Of a stretch of 64,000 nt of DNA, positions 1 to 8,528 are shown piece by piece. Each line of letters starts with the position of its first letter. Position 1 is the first letter of the stretch. The stretch is from Pseudocolwellia agarivorans (GTDB lineage Bacteria > Pseudomonadota > Gammaproteobacteria > Enterobacterales > Alteromonadaceae): NCBI RefSeq assembly GCF_002000085.1, contig NZ_MUZU01000006.1, positions 62,001 to 126,000 on the forward strand, in the 5' to 3' direction. A model generated the notes under the pieces. The model saw only the letters and a program-made list of their open reading frames with translations, did not search any database and had not been told where the DNA came from. Made by a program: the position numbers and the translations under genes.

Positions 1-795
1 ATGCTGACCTTCTTCAGTCCAATATTGTGTTTTTTGATAACCTTGCGCTTGCACAAATTCAAGAAACTCTTGGTTAGTAACTAAAAATTTAGACGCGCTA
101 AAATCATCTACATCAACAGATAGCTCACCGTATTCGTTATCCCAACCGTAGGTTTTATCTTCATCTTTCTTACCTAAAGTTAGCTGTTTTCCTGCTACGG
201 GTATTAACTGATTGAGAGGAGCTTGATCAAAAACCTCGCAAGGCGACCATTCGGCCGTCTGTGTTAAATCGGCTAGCGGTAGCATTCTCATAATAACGGA
301 AGAGGTTTCAAGATGAATACGCTCGTGCTCACACCCCATTAACACTACCCAAGCTAATGAGTTTTGTTGAATAGGAAGCGTTAGCTCCATGGTATCAATA
401 AGGTTTAGCATTAATGAATAAACCGAAGCACGATAATCCTTAACTTCTTCAACGGTTGGCCATTGATAATTTGCAGTATTTAAATCATCCCAACTCATTT
501 CATCAACACCCACAGCACATACAGACTCGATATGCTGATTCAGTCGTTTATGAATATATTTACCTAAAATAAGCTTGTTAATGAAGAAAGTAGCCGTATG
601 CCCATAATAAAAAATTAAAGGATGCCTAAGACGCTCAGGCTTTGAAAAATAGGCTTCATCGTTATTAATTTGAGAAAACAACGACTCGTAAGTTTGCCAA
701 GTATTTTGGAAATATAGCTTAATTTCTTCGCGCTTACTTTCAATGGAGCTACCATCAAGTAACGGAGTTTTAAATTGCGTTAGAGGTATATTCAT
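1..795 (-). CDS. ovoA: 5-histidylcysteine sulfoxide synthase OvoA, N-terminal part (gene runs off the window)
   Basis: This is the first 265 codons of an OvoA-type enzyme, the non-haem iron protein that joins cysteine to the histidine imidazole in ovothiol synthesis. The reading frame is open from the ATG at 795 to the window edge without a stop. An N-terminal DinB_2-like helical domain is visible, with the iron-binding HxxxE-type segment MGCEHERIHLETS near residues 155-167. After it starts the formylglycine-enzyme-like (FGE-sulfatase) domain (PLADLTQ..., then FLVTNQEFLEF). The C-terminal part, with the remaining FGE domain and the methyltransferase domain of full-length OvoA, would lie left of position 1. 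It follows the 375-residue gene on the same strand by 43 bases, so the two are probably co-transcribed. Confidence 0.88.
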   Translation of the reverse strand, partial: MNIPLTQFKTPLLDGSSIESKREEIKLYFQNTWQTYESLFSQINNDEAYFSKPERLRHPLIFYYGHTATFFINKLILGKYIHKRLNQHIESVCAVGVDEMSWDDLNTANYQWPTVEEVKDYRASVYSLMLNLIDTMELTLPIQQNSLAWVVLMGCEHERIHLETSSVIMRMLPLADLTQTAEWSPCEVFDQAPLNQLIPVAGKQLTLGKKDEDKTYGWDNEYGELSVDVDDFSASKFLVTNQEFLEFVQAQGYQKTQYWTEEGQH

Positions 796-838
796 AAATT
801 AACTTATGTTTGTTTAAATTTTGATTATTTTTATATCG

Positions 839-1966
839 TTATTTTTCAAGGATAATAGCTTGCTGATAGGTTTGTACTATCGCTAACTTTAATTTATCAC
901 CTAATGCTTCTGTTACTTTATACGTATCAGGAAATATTTGGTTCACTTTCAGCTCTATTTTATTTAAAGAAGTATTAAACCAACTACTCTCCATAAATAA
1001 GCTAATGGCACCTTGTTTATTCCCTTTGTCGTATAAAGATTCAGGTAATTGCCCTTGAGTATTATTATTTTGCTCTTTAGCGCATGCGTTATGAGTATAC
1101 TGTTCTAATGCTTCAATTAAATTAAGTAACCCAAAGACAACATTAGTATAAGCATTATAATAAACACTTGAAGCTCCTAAACGGTGTTCTATTCGCGCTG
1201 TTTTTTCCCAATCAGAGGTTGAAACCATTACCTTATTGTTATGGTCGTACAATAAAGGTTCTTCACCCATCGGTTGATTATGTTTGCCTACCTTTTTATA
1301 CAGCGCAATACTGCCTTGATGCCCACCCGATAGATCAATTGGAGAACATAACTCTTGAGCAAGGCCATACTTATCTTTTAATTTTAAACGCTCAAAAGCC
1401 TCTTCTTCAGGCATATATAATAAACAACAAGATAAACTTGAATGCAAAAAACACTGCTGTAAATATTCACCAAAGCCATGATAAGGAATAATATTTTTAC
1501 CTCTATCATCAAGCGCACTAATATTCATTTGAATCGCGTTGGGAATATGTACGGCTCGTTGTTCGTTTGTAAAAATATCTTTGCTGCCTAATGCCAACTT
1601 ACCTGAATCGCCAGACCATACAACGGGTTTAATTAACGTATGTTTGATCCCTTGCAATGCAAATAACGTCGGAATTTTTTTAATGGCACAAGATAAATTA
1701 TCAGCTTCTTTCAGAGGAGATTGACCGTTAAACAAAGAAATATATTCCCATTGATTTGACCAATATTCAGGGATCAACTGCCCATCAATATTTAAAGCAG
1801 CAAGTTGCTTGTTTAAAGTAGCATAATCTAACGGTTGCGAATGCTTATTTGATGACTGAAAACATCCTTCTAATTCAAAATGAATTAAGGGTTTAAAGCC
1901 TAAATGCTCAATATAGATTTGTAGTAGCTTGATCGCTTGTTTAGCGAGTTCGTCAACTACTAACAT
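839..1966 (-). CDS. Conserved hypothetical protein upstream of ovoA; possible distant glutamine-synthetase-fold protein
   Basis: I do not recognise this 375-residue cytoplasmic protein with certainty; it has no signal peptide or membrane segment. Two segments recall glutamine synthetase/guanido kinase enzymes. SGGHQGSIAL near residue 217 resembles the GxxHxxxS ATP/glutamate-site signature, and ARIEHRLGASS near residue 258, followed by an alanine/leucine-rich helix, resembles the R-x-E-x-R segment. That link is my inference and rests on short motifs. It lies directly upstream of ovoA on the same strand with a 43-base gap, so a role in ovothiol synthesis, further modification or use is plausible from context. 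A general housekeeping role is not excluded. Confidence 0.6.
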   Translation of the reverse strand: MLVVDELAKQAIKLLQIYIEHLGFKPLIHFELEGCFQSSNKHSQPLDYATLNKQLAALNIDGQLIPEYWSNQWEYISLFNGQSPLKEADNLSCAIKKIPTLFALQGIKHTLIKPVVWSGDSGKLALGSKDIFTNEQRAVHIPNAIQMNISALDDRGKNIIPYHGFGEYLQQCFLHSSLSCCLLYMPEEEAFERLKLKDKYGLAQELCSPIDLSGGHQGSIALYKKVGKHNQPMGEEPLLYDHNNKVMVSTSDWEKTARIEHRLGASSVYYNAYTNVVFGLLNLIEALEQYTHNACAKEQNNNTQGQLPESLYDKGNKQGAISLFMESSWFNTSLNKIELKVNQIFPDTYKVTEALGDKLKLAIVQTYQQAIILEK

Positions 1967-2146
1967 AAGATAAATAAACTCATGGTATTTATTTTATTTA
2001 CTTCCATTTTTGTCGTTATTATTAAGTTATTCTCGCTATCAAAAGACCGTTGAAATAACTTAAAAATTTCCACTAATATACAGTACATTACGTATGATTT
2101 TATAGAGTAGATCAACTTACACTAATTTTTATTAAAGTTTAACAAA

Positions 2147-2181
2147 TAAAAAAAAGCCTGTAATAACAAGTATTACAGGCT
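2147..2181 (-). terminator. Rho-independent terminator after the nfeD gene
   Basis: An 11-bp stem (AGCCTGTAATA pairing with TATTACAGGCT) with a 5-base loop is followed on the minus strand by eight T residues. It lies 23 bases beyond the nfeD stop codon and ends the SPFH-nfeD operon. Confidence 0.8.
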
Positions 2182-2203
2182 CTTATGCTTTAACTTAATT
2201 AAT

Positions 2204-2680
2204 TTAGCACACTGCGTTGTGTTTAGTTACAGGCGTTACCCACAACGTACCCACTTCTGCCTTGATTATTTTGACTTCAGTGTTTGCCTCAATTTCTTGT
2301 TCAGATTTCAGCTTCCACATAATGCCTGAAAATTTATAATCAGGATTTTCTCGTAAGCTAACAGCTTGCTCTGCTATAAAACATTCGCCCACAAAATCGC
2401 TGTCTACTTCTTTGCTTTCGGTATCGCCTTGCATACGCTTTAAAGGTTTCCACAAACTAAAAGCTAGTATTGCAGTGATCAAAGCGGTAGACATTAATAC
2501 GCTGTTATAACTATGGGGTAATATATCTAACCAAATTGCGGTACCAGTCAAAACCATGGCTAAGCCCATAAAAAACAGTATAAAAGTAGCAAACCCCAAA
2601 ATAACCACTTCAATGGTTAATAATAACAGTCCAATAGCAACAATGGTTTCAGCTAAATATTGTGTAAGCCACTCATTCAT
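2204..2680 (-). CDS. NfeD family membrane protein
   Basis: A 158-residue short-form NfeD protein. It has three hydrophobic segments in the first 75 residues (TIVAIGLLLLTIEVVILG, ATFILFFMGLAMVL, VLMSTALITAILAF) and a soluble C-terminal domain of about 80 residues that fits the OB fold of the family. NfeD proteins pair with SPFH/stomatin proteins in membrane quality control, and this gene starts two bases after the stop of an SPFH gene, the usual arrangement. It lacks the ClpP-like protease domain of long NfeD proteins. The gene ends at a clear terminator. Confidence 0.85.
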   Translation of the reverse strand: MNEWLTQYLAETIVAIGLLLLTIEVVILGFATFILFFMGLAMVLTGTAIWLDILPHSYNSVLMSTALITAILAFSLWKPLKRMQGDTESKEVDSDFVGECFIAEQAVSLRENPDYKFSGIMWKLKSEQEIEANTEVKIIKAEVGTLWVTPVTKHNAVC

Positions 2681-2682
2681 TG

Positions 2683-3621
2683 TTATTTACTCCCATTTAG
2701 TGCACTTATAATGGTGGTTGCTTGTGCAACGAGTGAGCTTGCTTCAGTTGCGCTGTCGGGTAATAAAACAATGCTCGACTCTTTGGCAATGGCTGCTTTG
2801 GCAGCAATGGCTTTAGTGGCTAAGTCGAGTTGAACCGCTTTTTGCCCTTGTTCAGTTGAGGCTGCTTCACCTACCACTTTTAATGCGCCAGCTTGTGCGT
2901 CTGCCACGGCAATAATTGCTTTAGCTTCACCTTCTGATTTTAATATTTGCTCTTGTTTTTCAGCTTCAGCAGCCAGTACTTGTGCTTGCTTTTCACCTTC
3001 CGCAATATTAATAGCTGCTTGTTTTTCACCTTCCGACTCAAGTATTTTAGCGCGACGCTCTCGTTCAGCTTTCATTTGAGATTCCATCGCATGCATAATA
3101 GATTGTGGTGGCGTAATGTCTTTAATTTCGTAACGTAAAACAGCAACACCCCATACAGCTGCGGCTTCGTTAATAGAAGTAACAATGCGGCTATTAAGCA
3201 TATCTCGCTCTTCAAAGGTTTTATCTAAATCTATTTTACCTATTTCGGAACGCATAGTGGTTTGCGCAATTTGGGTTACGGCAAACACATAATCTTCGAC
3301 GCCGTAAGTGGCTTTATATGGGTCTAACACACGAAAATATAAAACACCGTCAACATGCAAAGAAATATTATCTTTAGTGATAGCAGATTGCCCTGGAATA
3401 TCGTAAGCCTGCTCTTTTAATGAACGGTTTGCAGAAATTTGATCGATAAAAGGAATGATAAAGTTTAACCCTGCAACCTTAGTTGATTGATACTTACCAA
3501 AACGTTCAATAACCCAAGCTCTATTTTGAGGAACAAATTTTATTGACGACTTTAAGGTAATAATAATAAATATTAATATCGCGAAAGGTACAGTTAAAAC
3601 ATACTCAAAAATTATTTCCAT
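2683..3621 (-). CDS. SPFH/Band 7 (stomatin-like, QmcA-type) membrane protein
   Basis: This 312-residue protein has one N-terminal membrane anchor (about residues 5-25), then a Band 7 domain (VPQNRAWVIERFGKY, ..NSRIVTSINEAAAVWGV). A long Ala/Glu/Lys-rich coiled coil follows (AEGEKQAQVLAAEAEKQEQ...), then a hydrophobic tail. Length and order match QmcA/stomatin-like proteins, which form large ring-like assemblies at the inner membrane and organise proteases or lipid domains. It heads the operon with nfeD (2-base gap). A protease-modulating HflK/HflC role is less likely because it is a single gene paired with nfeD. Confidence 0.88.
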   Translation of the reverse strand: MEIIFEYVLTVPFAILIFIIITLKSSIKFVPQNRAWVIERFGKYQSTKVAGLNFIIPFIDQISANRSLKEQAYDIPGQSAITKDNISLHVDGVLYFRVLDPYKATYGVEDYVFAVTQIAQTTMRSEIGKIDLDKTFEERDMLNSRIVTSINEAAAVWGVAVLRYEIKDITPPQSIMHAMESQMKAERERRAKILESEGEKQAAINIAEGEKQAQVLAAEAEKQEQILKSEGEAKAIIAVADAQAGALKVVGEAASTEQGQKAVQLDLATKAIAAKAAIAKESSIVLLPDSATEASSLVAQATTIISALNGSK

Positions 3622-3738
3622 ATTTTTATCCTTGTATTTATTAATAACCCCAAATTCGGGTTAATTAACTCTACCCTATCAACTTAAGACATAATATGTC
3701 AAGGCGAGCTAACTATAAAAAAACCTCCTTTACTTTAT

Positions 3739-4798
3739 CTATTCTAAGAAAAAGTTGTAATAAATATAAACTTGGCTAGTTACCGCTAGTATAACAATAC
3801 TCGCTATACTCCATATTCTCATGGCTTTAGTTGGCCTATCTTTTTCAGCTACTTCATCACCATACATAGCTCTATGATTTAACCAAGCAATTAATGGTGC
3901 CGTTAAAAAAGAGATGCTAATGGGAAGATCGATAAAGGTTCTGAAAGACTTTAATAAAAATATAATCAGTAATATCGCACCTAAAATTTGTACCAATAAT
4001 GTCGCATAATAGTATCGATTATCTTCAGCCGAATTAGGCGATATAATTTTTTGCATTGCCTGAAAAGCACGGGGATAACCATCTAAGACTGTCATTAATG
4101 ACGAGGTCATTACCGCTATTGCCGCAGCTGATATGAGAGGAATAACCCAATCGCCGATTGCACTAGCAAACATAGTAATTAACATTGAAGCAAAGCCAGC
4201 CGCGCTAGAGGGCATTTCTGTACCGCTGTTATAAAGTAAGGCTGCACCTAAAAATAAAAAACAAATAGACAGAATACTTGTTAAAAAGTAACCAAAATTA
4301 AAGTCAAAACGGGCTTCAGCCATGGTTACTCTTCGACCTAATTCTTTTGACTTTGCATTTACCCATAATGATTGAAAAATAGAGATGCCAACGGCTGTGG
4401 GCATCCAACCAATTAACGCAATTAAAAAAAGTACTTGAGTCGTATCAAAACTTAATTCTGGTATATATTGAGCACTTTGCCATACAAAATCAGGTGCGAT
4501 CATAAAAACAGCAGCAAAAGTAAATACAGTAAATAACACAACAAAAAAAAGTGGCTATACGCTCTAACAAACGATATTTACCCGATATTAATACCGCTGC
4601 AATGGTTGCTAATAAGCATACCGAAATAGAAACATAACTATAGTCTAACGAAAATATATTTTTCAATAGGCCTGCTGTAACAACCGATAACGCTGCTGTT
4701 ATATCAGAGACAATAATAAAAGTATATTTTAGTTGTAAGAGTAGACTAGATTTAGCTGTAAACTTAGAGGTAAATAAACCTATTAATGTATTATTCAA
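3739..4798 (-). pseudogene. Nramp-family divalent metal transporter, 5'-truncated and frameshifted
   Basis: Two overlapping minus-strand frames together give most of an Nramp (MntH-like) transporter. The upstream frame (4490-4798) covers the TM3-TM4 region, ending GKYRLLERIATFF. The downstream frame (3739-4539) carries the rest, beginning in ...VFTFAAVFMIAPDFVW and including GISIFQSLWVNAKSKELGRR and TMs 6-11. The frames join at a run of eight T residues on the minus strand (A-run 4543-4550), where a one-base slip would restore a single protein. The first TM segments, which carry the metal-binding DPGN-type motif, are also missing: an in-frame stop and the end of the next gene lie directly upstream. 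The homopolymer slip alone could be a sequencing error; the missing start could not. Confidence 0.75.
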
Positions 4799-4823
4799 AT
4801 AGGTTTATTTTTTGTGAAAGAAA

Positions 4824-6602
4824 TTACAATACACTTTCTAGCACTTTCTTTTTCTGATTTTCTCTTATCCTGTAAGAAGGAGCACCGCGCTGACACACAA
4901 AAATAGATGAGTGAGTTGCTTGTTTGGCTTGCTTTTTAGCAGCAGTTGCCATTTCAGCGATGTCGTGGTGCGATAAACATAAATCGAGGTTAGGCTCTAC
5001 AATTCCAACCGCTAAACTCAATAAAGGATAAAACTGTAATTCGCCTGTTCTAGATTGAGATTTAATCCCCCCGGCGAGTAGATGTTCTTGGGTGTAATAC
5101 TGCTTTATTTGCTGATCAAAATCTTCAAGTATTTTTTCACAGCTGCTTCTCCAGTGTTTTCCTTGAAATACAGCAACAAAGTCGTCACCACCAATATGAC
5201 CAACAAAATCAGGTCCTTGGCAATGCAGCTGCACAAGATTAGCCACTAACTGAATAATTTGGTCGCCTTTAGCATAACCGTATTGGTCGTTATAAGGCTT
5301 GAAATTATTTAGATCAAAATAAGCAAAGTGAAAATTTTGTTTACAAGAAATTAATTTATCTACATGTCTATAAATAGGTACGTTACCTGGTAGTAAACTT
5401 AATGGGTTAGCGTACCTAGCATGCTGTAATTGCAACTGCGTAAGTTGTCGCAATAAATCACGAACAGAGCCAATACCTATGTATTTATCTTTTTGCGTTA
5501 AAATAAAGTGCCATAGTAATTTCTCATTATGTTCAGAAGTCACCATTTGAGCGACTTCGTCTAACCTTGCATCTACATCAACAATGACTGGATTTTTCAG
5601 CATTGTTTCTACAACCGGTTTCTTCTCATTTAACGCTCGACCATAGGGTGTAGAAAACAGTTCTAGAATGTGATCCCGTAGGATCATTCCAATAGGCTTA
5701 TGATCTTTAACCACAGGAATTGAATTTATTTTTGGATTTTTATGAAGATATTCAACAACATTTTTTGTTAATTCGTTATGAGACAAAGGAGTTAAATTTT
5801 GTAATAACGAGCTAGCAACTTGTTCGAAATGAACAGGGTAAAGTTGCGAACGCTGCCTATTTTTCAATATTACCGGTAGCTCTAACGGAGGATATAACGC
5901 AGGCCTTGCAAATAAAAAGCCTTGGTAAATAGACAAACCTAACTCTTCTAATTGTTCAAACTCGCCTTGGGTTTCAATACCTTCTGCTACTACTTTAGCG
6001 TTAATACTTTGCCCCAAGTTGAGAATGCTTTTTATAAACTCTCTTTTTATTGGGTCTTGATCACACTGATTAATAAAATACCGATCTATTTTTACATAAT
6101 CGGGTTTAACTTCTGACCAAAGTTTAAGTCCCGCATACCCTGCTCCCAAATCGTCAACCGCTATTTGAAAGCCTAAGTTACGATAATGCAATAGCGCCGT
6201 TTGTAGAAGATCTGATGCATCAATCGGGTATTTCTCGCTTAGTTCAATAACCACTTGCTCTGGCGATAAGTTATGTTCTTTTAAATAAGATAAGGTAACA
6301 GCCTGTGGATGATCTGACTGTAAAAACACCATAGGACTAACATTTAAAAACAACTTCCCTTTAAGCTGTAACTCTACAAAACGCGCAATAGATATGCGCC
6401 TACAAACCAATTCAAGTTCTGATAAAAGTCCATGATTTACGGCTTCATCAAATAAAGCTTGCGGGCTATGTAACGGGCTATCAGACGGTCCTCGAATAAG
6501 CGCTTCATATCCATATACAGCTGTTTCTTTAGTGTTATAAATAGGTTGAAATAAAGCCGTTAATTGCTCATTTTCAATAATTGTTTGTAATTGCTTTTTC
6601 AA
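4824..6602 (-). CDS. EAL-CBS-GGDEF cyclic-di-GMP signalling protein
   Basis: This 592-residue protein has no membrane segments. The N-terminal EAL phosphodiesterase domain (residues about 5-250) keeps the EAL triplet at 33-35 (YEALIRG), the DDLGAGY motif, VAEGIET and the YQGFLFARP end, so it looks catalytically complete. A CBS pair follows (about 280-390; IPVVKDHKPIGMILRD, IGIGSVRDLL). The C-terminal GGDEF domain reads GGDDF in the active loop, a conservative change that may or may not allow cyclase activity. The likely role is c-di-GMP hydrolysis tuned by a nucleotide or other ligand at the CBS domains. It appears to be transcribed alone; the broken Nramp gene follows on the same strand. Confidence 0.88.
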   Translation of the reverse strand: MKKQLQTIIENEQLTALFQPIYNTKETAVYGYEALIRGPSDSPLHSPQALFDEAVNHGLLSELELVCRRISIARFVELQLKGKLFLNVSPMVFLQSDHPQAVTLSYLKEHNLSPEQVVIELSEKYPIDASDLLQTALLHYRNLGFQIAVDDLGAGYAGLKLWSEVKPDYVKIDRYFINQCDQDPIKREFIKSILNLGQSINAKVVAEGIETQGEFEQLEELGLSIYQGFLFARPALYPPLELPVILKNRQRSQLYPVHFEQVASSLLQNLTPLSHNELTKNVVEYLHKNPKINSIPVVKDHKPIGMILRDHILELFSTPYGRALNEKKPVVETMLKNPVIVDVDARLDEVAQMVTSEHNEKLLWHFILTQKDKYIGIGSVRDLLRQLTQLQLQHARYANPLSLLPGNVPIYRHVDKLISCKQNFHFAYFDLNNFKPYNDQYGYAKGDQIIQLVANLVQLHCQGPDFVGHIGGDDFVAVFQGKHWRSSCEKILEDFDQQIKQYYTQEHLLAGGIKSQSRTGELQFYPLLSLAVGIVEPNLDLCLSHHDIAEMATAAKKQAKQATHSSIFVCQRGAPSYRIRENQKKKVLESVL

Positions 6603-6718
6603 AGTAAGTTTTCAAGGCGAAGGCTTTTGCACACTTTATAAAATATTTATGTCAATTTTATTACAAAGAAACATTCAAACGTTAATAAAATGTAAATACT
6701 TACAATGAGTTACAAATT

Positions 6719-7618
6719 TTAGACTTTTCGAGAATGGTACTCGTTTTTTATAATGTCGATAAAAGCTTTAGCTGCACTTGAAAGAGGATAACGCGTACGG
6801 GTAACAATACCGACTCTACGGCTAATGGGTGGTGATGTTAACGGCCTACAAACCACGCCTTGCGCTTGTAAATGTGTTCTACATAAAGACGGCATAGCAC
6901 TAATACCTAAGTTAATAGATACCATTTGCCCAATAGTGGCAAGCTGATTTGCTTCAAACTCTATATTTAAATCAATATTCTCATCACTTAATGATGTTTC
7001 AATTAATTGCCTGATACTCGACGGGCGCTGTAGCGTTATAAAAGGGTATTGCGACACCATTTGCCACGTAATAATATCGTGCTTTAATAACGGGTGTTCT
7101 TGTGGAAGTGCAATGATAAAGTTATCGGTAAACAGTGGCTCAAAATGCAAATAATCAGCTTCGTCAGGATCAAAAGTTAACGCTAATTCTACTTGCCCAT
7201 TGCGTACCATATTTACAGCGTCTTCGGCGATTACGTCATGTACTTTTATATTAATTTTTGGAAAGCTTGCTTTAAATTTTTGTAATTGGGCTGGCAATTC
7301 ACTGCTGGCAAAAGAAGGCATAGCCGCCAGTGTTAATTTACCTCTATTTAACGAGAACAAATTTCCTAAGTCGCTAAAAGCATCGTCCCAGTTAATTAAT
7401 AAATTTTTGGCTACCGGAAAAAAATCTTCCCCTTCAGGCGTTAAAGAAACGCTGCGAGTTGATCTAATAAATAAAGGGCCACCAACGGTAGACTCTAAAT
7501 TTTTAATAGAAATACTTAAAGCGGGTTGAGACAAATGAAGAATTTCACACGCTTCAGCAAAACTACTGCTTTTTGCAACGGTGACGAAAGCTCTAATTTG
7601 TTTTAATGTTACGTTCAT
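6719..7618 (-). CDS. LysR-family transcriptional regulator
   Basis: A 299-residue LysR regulator of standard length. The N-terminal winged HTH (residues 1-60) has the typical sequence FAEACEILHLSQPALSISIKNLE, and a periplasmic-binding-like effector domain spans residues 90-295. It lies next to a MarR gene and upstream of the MBL/homogentisate genes, and could respond to an aromatic acid. The sequence does not show its ligand, and the link to the aromatic island is only positional. Confidence 0.88.
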   Translation of the reverse strand: MNVTLKQIRAFVTVAKSSSFAEACEILHLSQPALSISIKNLESTVGGPLFIRSTRSVSLTPEGEDFFPVAKNLLINWDDAFSDLGNLFSLNRGKLTLAAMPSFASSELPAQLQKFKASFPKINIKVHDVIAEDAVNMVRNGQVELALTFDPDEADYLHFEPLFTDNFIIALPQEHPLLKHDIITWQMVSQYPFITLQRPSSIRQLIETSLSDENIDLNIEFEANQLATIGQMVSINLGISAMPSLCRTHLQAQGVVCRPLTSPPISRRVGIVTRTRYPLSSAAKAFIDIIKNEYHSRKV

Positions 7619-7658
7619 TTCGGCTTCCGTTGATATGAGGGTCTGCTTATTTTTAAAT

Positions 7659-8132
7659 TTAAGCTTTGTTAGCTTCTTCTGATTCCATGATCACAACTTG
7701 CTTGTCTAACTTTTCAAGTATTCTCATTAAATCTCGGTATTCACTAGCATCTAAAACACTAATTAATTGTTTTTCCCAATCTAACGCTTTGGGGGCTATT
7801 TTTTTGTACATTTCACGCCCTTCTTCTTTTAAAGAAAGATAATTAGCGCGATTATCGTTAGTGTCTTTTGTTCTTAATATGTAGTCTTTTTCTTCAAGTA
7901 CCTTTACGGCTCTAGATACTTTTGATTTATCCATAAAGGTAACTTCGCCCACATCTTTTGCATTCAACTTATCGTGTTCAGCTAAACGAGCAAGAATACG
8001 CCACTCAGGAATAGTTAAATCAAAATCATTTTTATAAATTTTTGAGCAGGCATTACTAATGTTTGTCGCTAGGTTTACCATACGATATGGCACAAAAAGA
8101 TTTAACATTACAGCTCTAGGACTTGTTGCCAT
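7659..8132 (-). CDS. MarR-family transcriptional regulator
   Basis: This 157-residue protein has the MarR winged-helix core: LTIPEWRILARLAEHDKLNAKDVGE, then the recognition helix DKSKVSRAVKVLEEKDYI and the wing RTKDTNDNRANYLSLKEEG. MarR proteins of this kind often repress aromatic-acid genes and are released by the substrate or its CoA ester. It is 40 bases upstream of the LysR gene on the same strand and about 400 bases from the MBL gene. It is a candidate regulator of the 8.5-15 kb catabolic genes, which is inference. Confidence 0.87.
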   Translation of the reverse strand: MATSPRAVMLNLFVPYRMVNLATNISNACSKIYKNDFDLTIPEWRILARLAEHDKLNAKDVGEVTFMDKSKVSRAVKVLEEKDYILRTKDTNDNRANYLSLKEEGREMYKKIAPKALDWEKQLISVLDASEYRDLMRILEKLDKQVVIMESEEANKA

Positions 8133-8160
8133 GCTGTCTCCATCGGTTTTGATTTTCTAA

Positions 8161-8294
8161 TTAAAAATCATTATACGAAAGCTGAAGGGTAATTACATTA
8201 TCGTTTGTATATAAAGTTGATTTGTTATCATTGTCGCTAGTATCAAATACACAACTAGCCACAGCATATTTATATAATGATGGAAAAAAGTGAT
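8161..8294 (-). pseudogene. Possible 3' remnant of an outer-membrane protein gene
   Basis: Read on the minus strand, the last 37 codons before the stop at 8161 (YKYAVASCVFDTSDND...) end in VITLQLSYNDF. The alternating hydrophobic pattern and terminal phenylalanine are typical of the last strand of an outer-membrane beta barrel. The frame runs upstream directly into the repeat element at 8295, and only 40 bases lie between that element and the next gene, so the 5' part is absent. This is a judgement from composition, not a family match. Confidence 0.3.
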
Positions 8295-8488
8295 TATACC
8301 CGTAACCATTCAAGATGCAGGTTTCAGTGCGAACTAAAAACAATTTAAGCACAGATTTTACGTTCCAAACAAAATCTAAGGTCTACATACATGTAGGAAC
8401 CTGACTAAAGTTAATAAGCCCCATAAATTGTTTTTAAACCCATCGAAGAAGCGCTTTAAAATACACACCTTGATTGGTAACGGGTATA
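8295..8488. repeat. MITE-like element with 20-bp inverted ends (TATACCCGTAACCATTCAAG family)
   Basis: The left end TATACCCGTAACCATTCAAG (8295-8314) and the right end at 8469-8488 (inverted: TATACCCGTTACCAATCAAG) match at 18 of 20 positions. They enclose about 155 bases without a credible ORF. The same end sequence bounds the shorter palindromic repeats at 16231-16287 and 52196-52250. The size and terminal inverted repeats suggest a small non-autonomous mobile element. The interior has a small palindrome around 8383-8396 (CTACATACATGTAG). Confidence 0.6.
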
Positions 8489-8528
8489 TACGCAGCTATA
8501 TAGCCACGTATAACCAAGGAAGTAAAAA

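Noticed and set aside
1168-1491. Plus-strand open frame inside the gene upstream of ovoA
   Set aside because: It is the complement of a well-supported minus-strand gene, with no ribosome site or family resemblance. Many similar shadow frames elsewhere were left out for the same reason.
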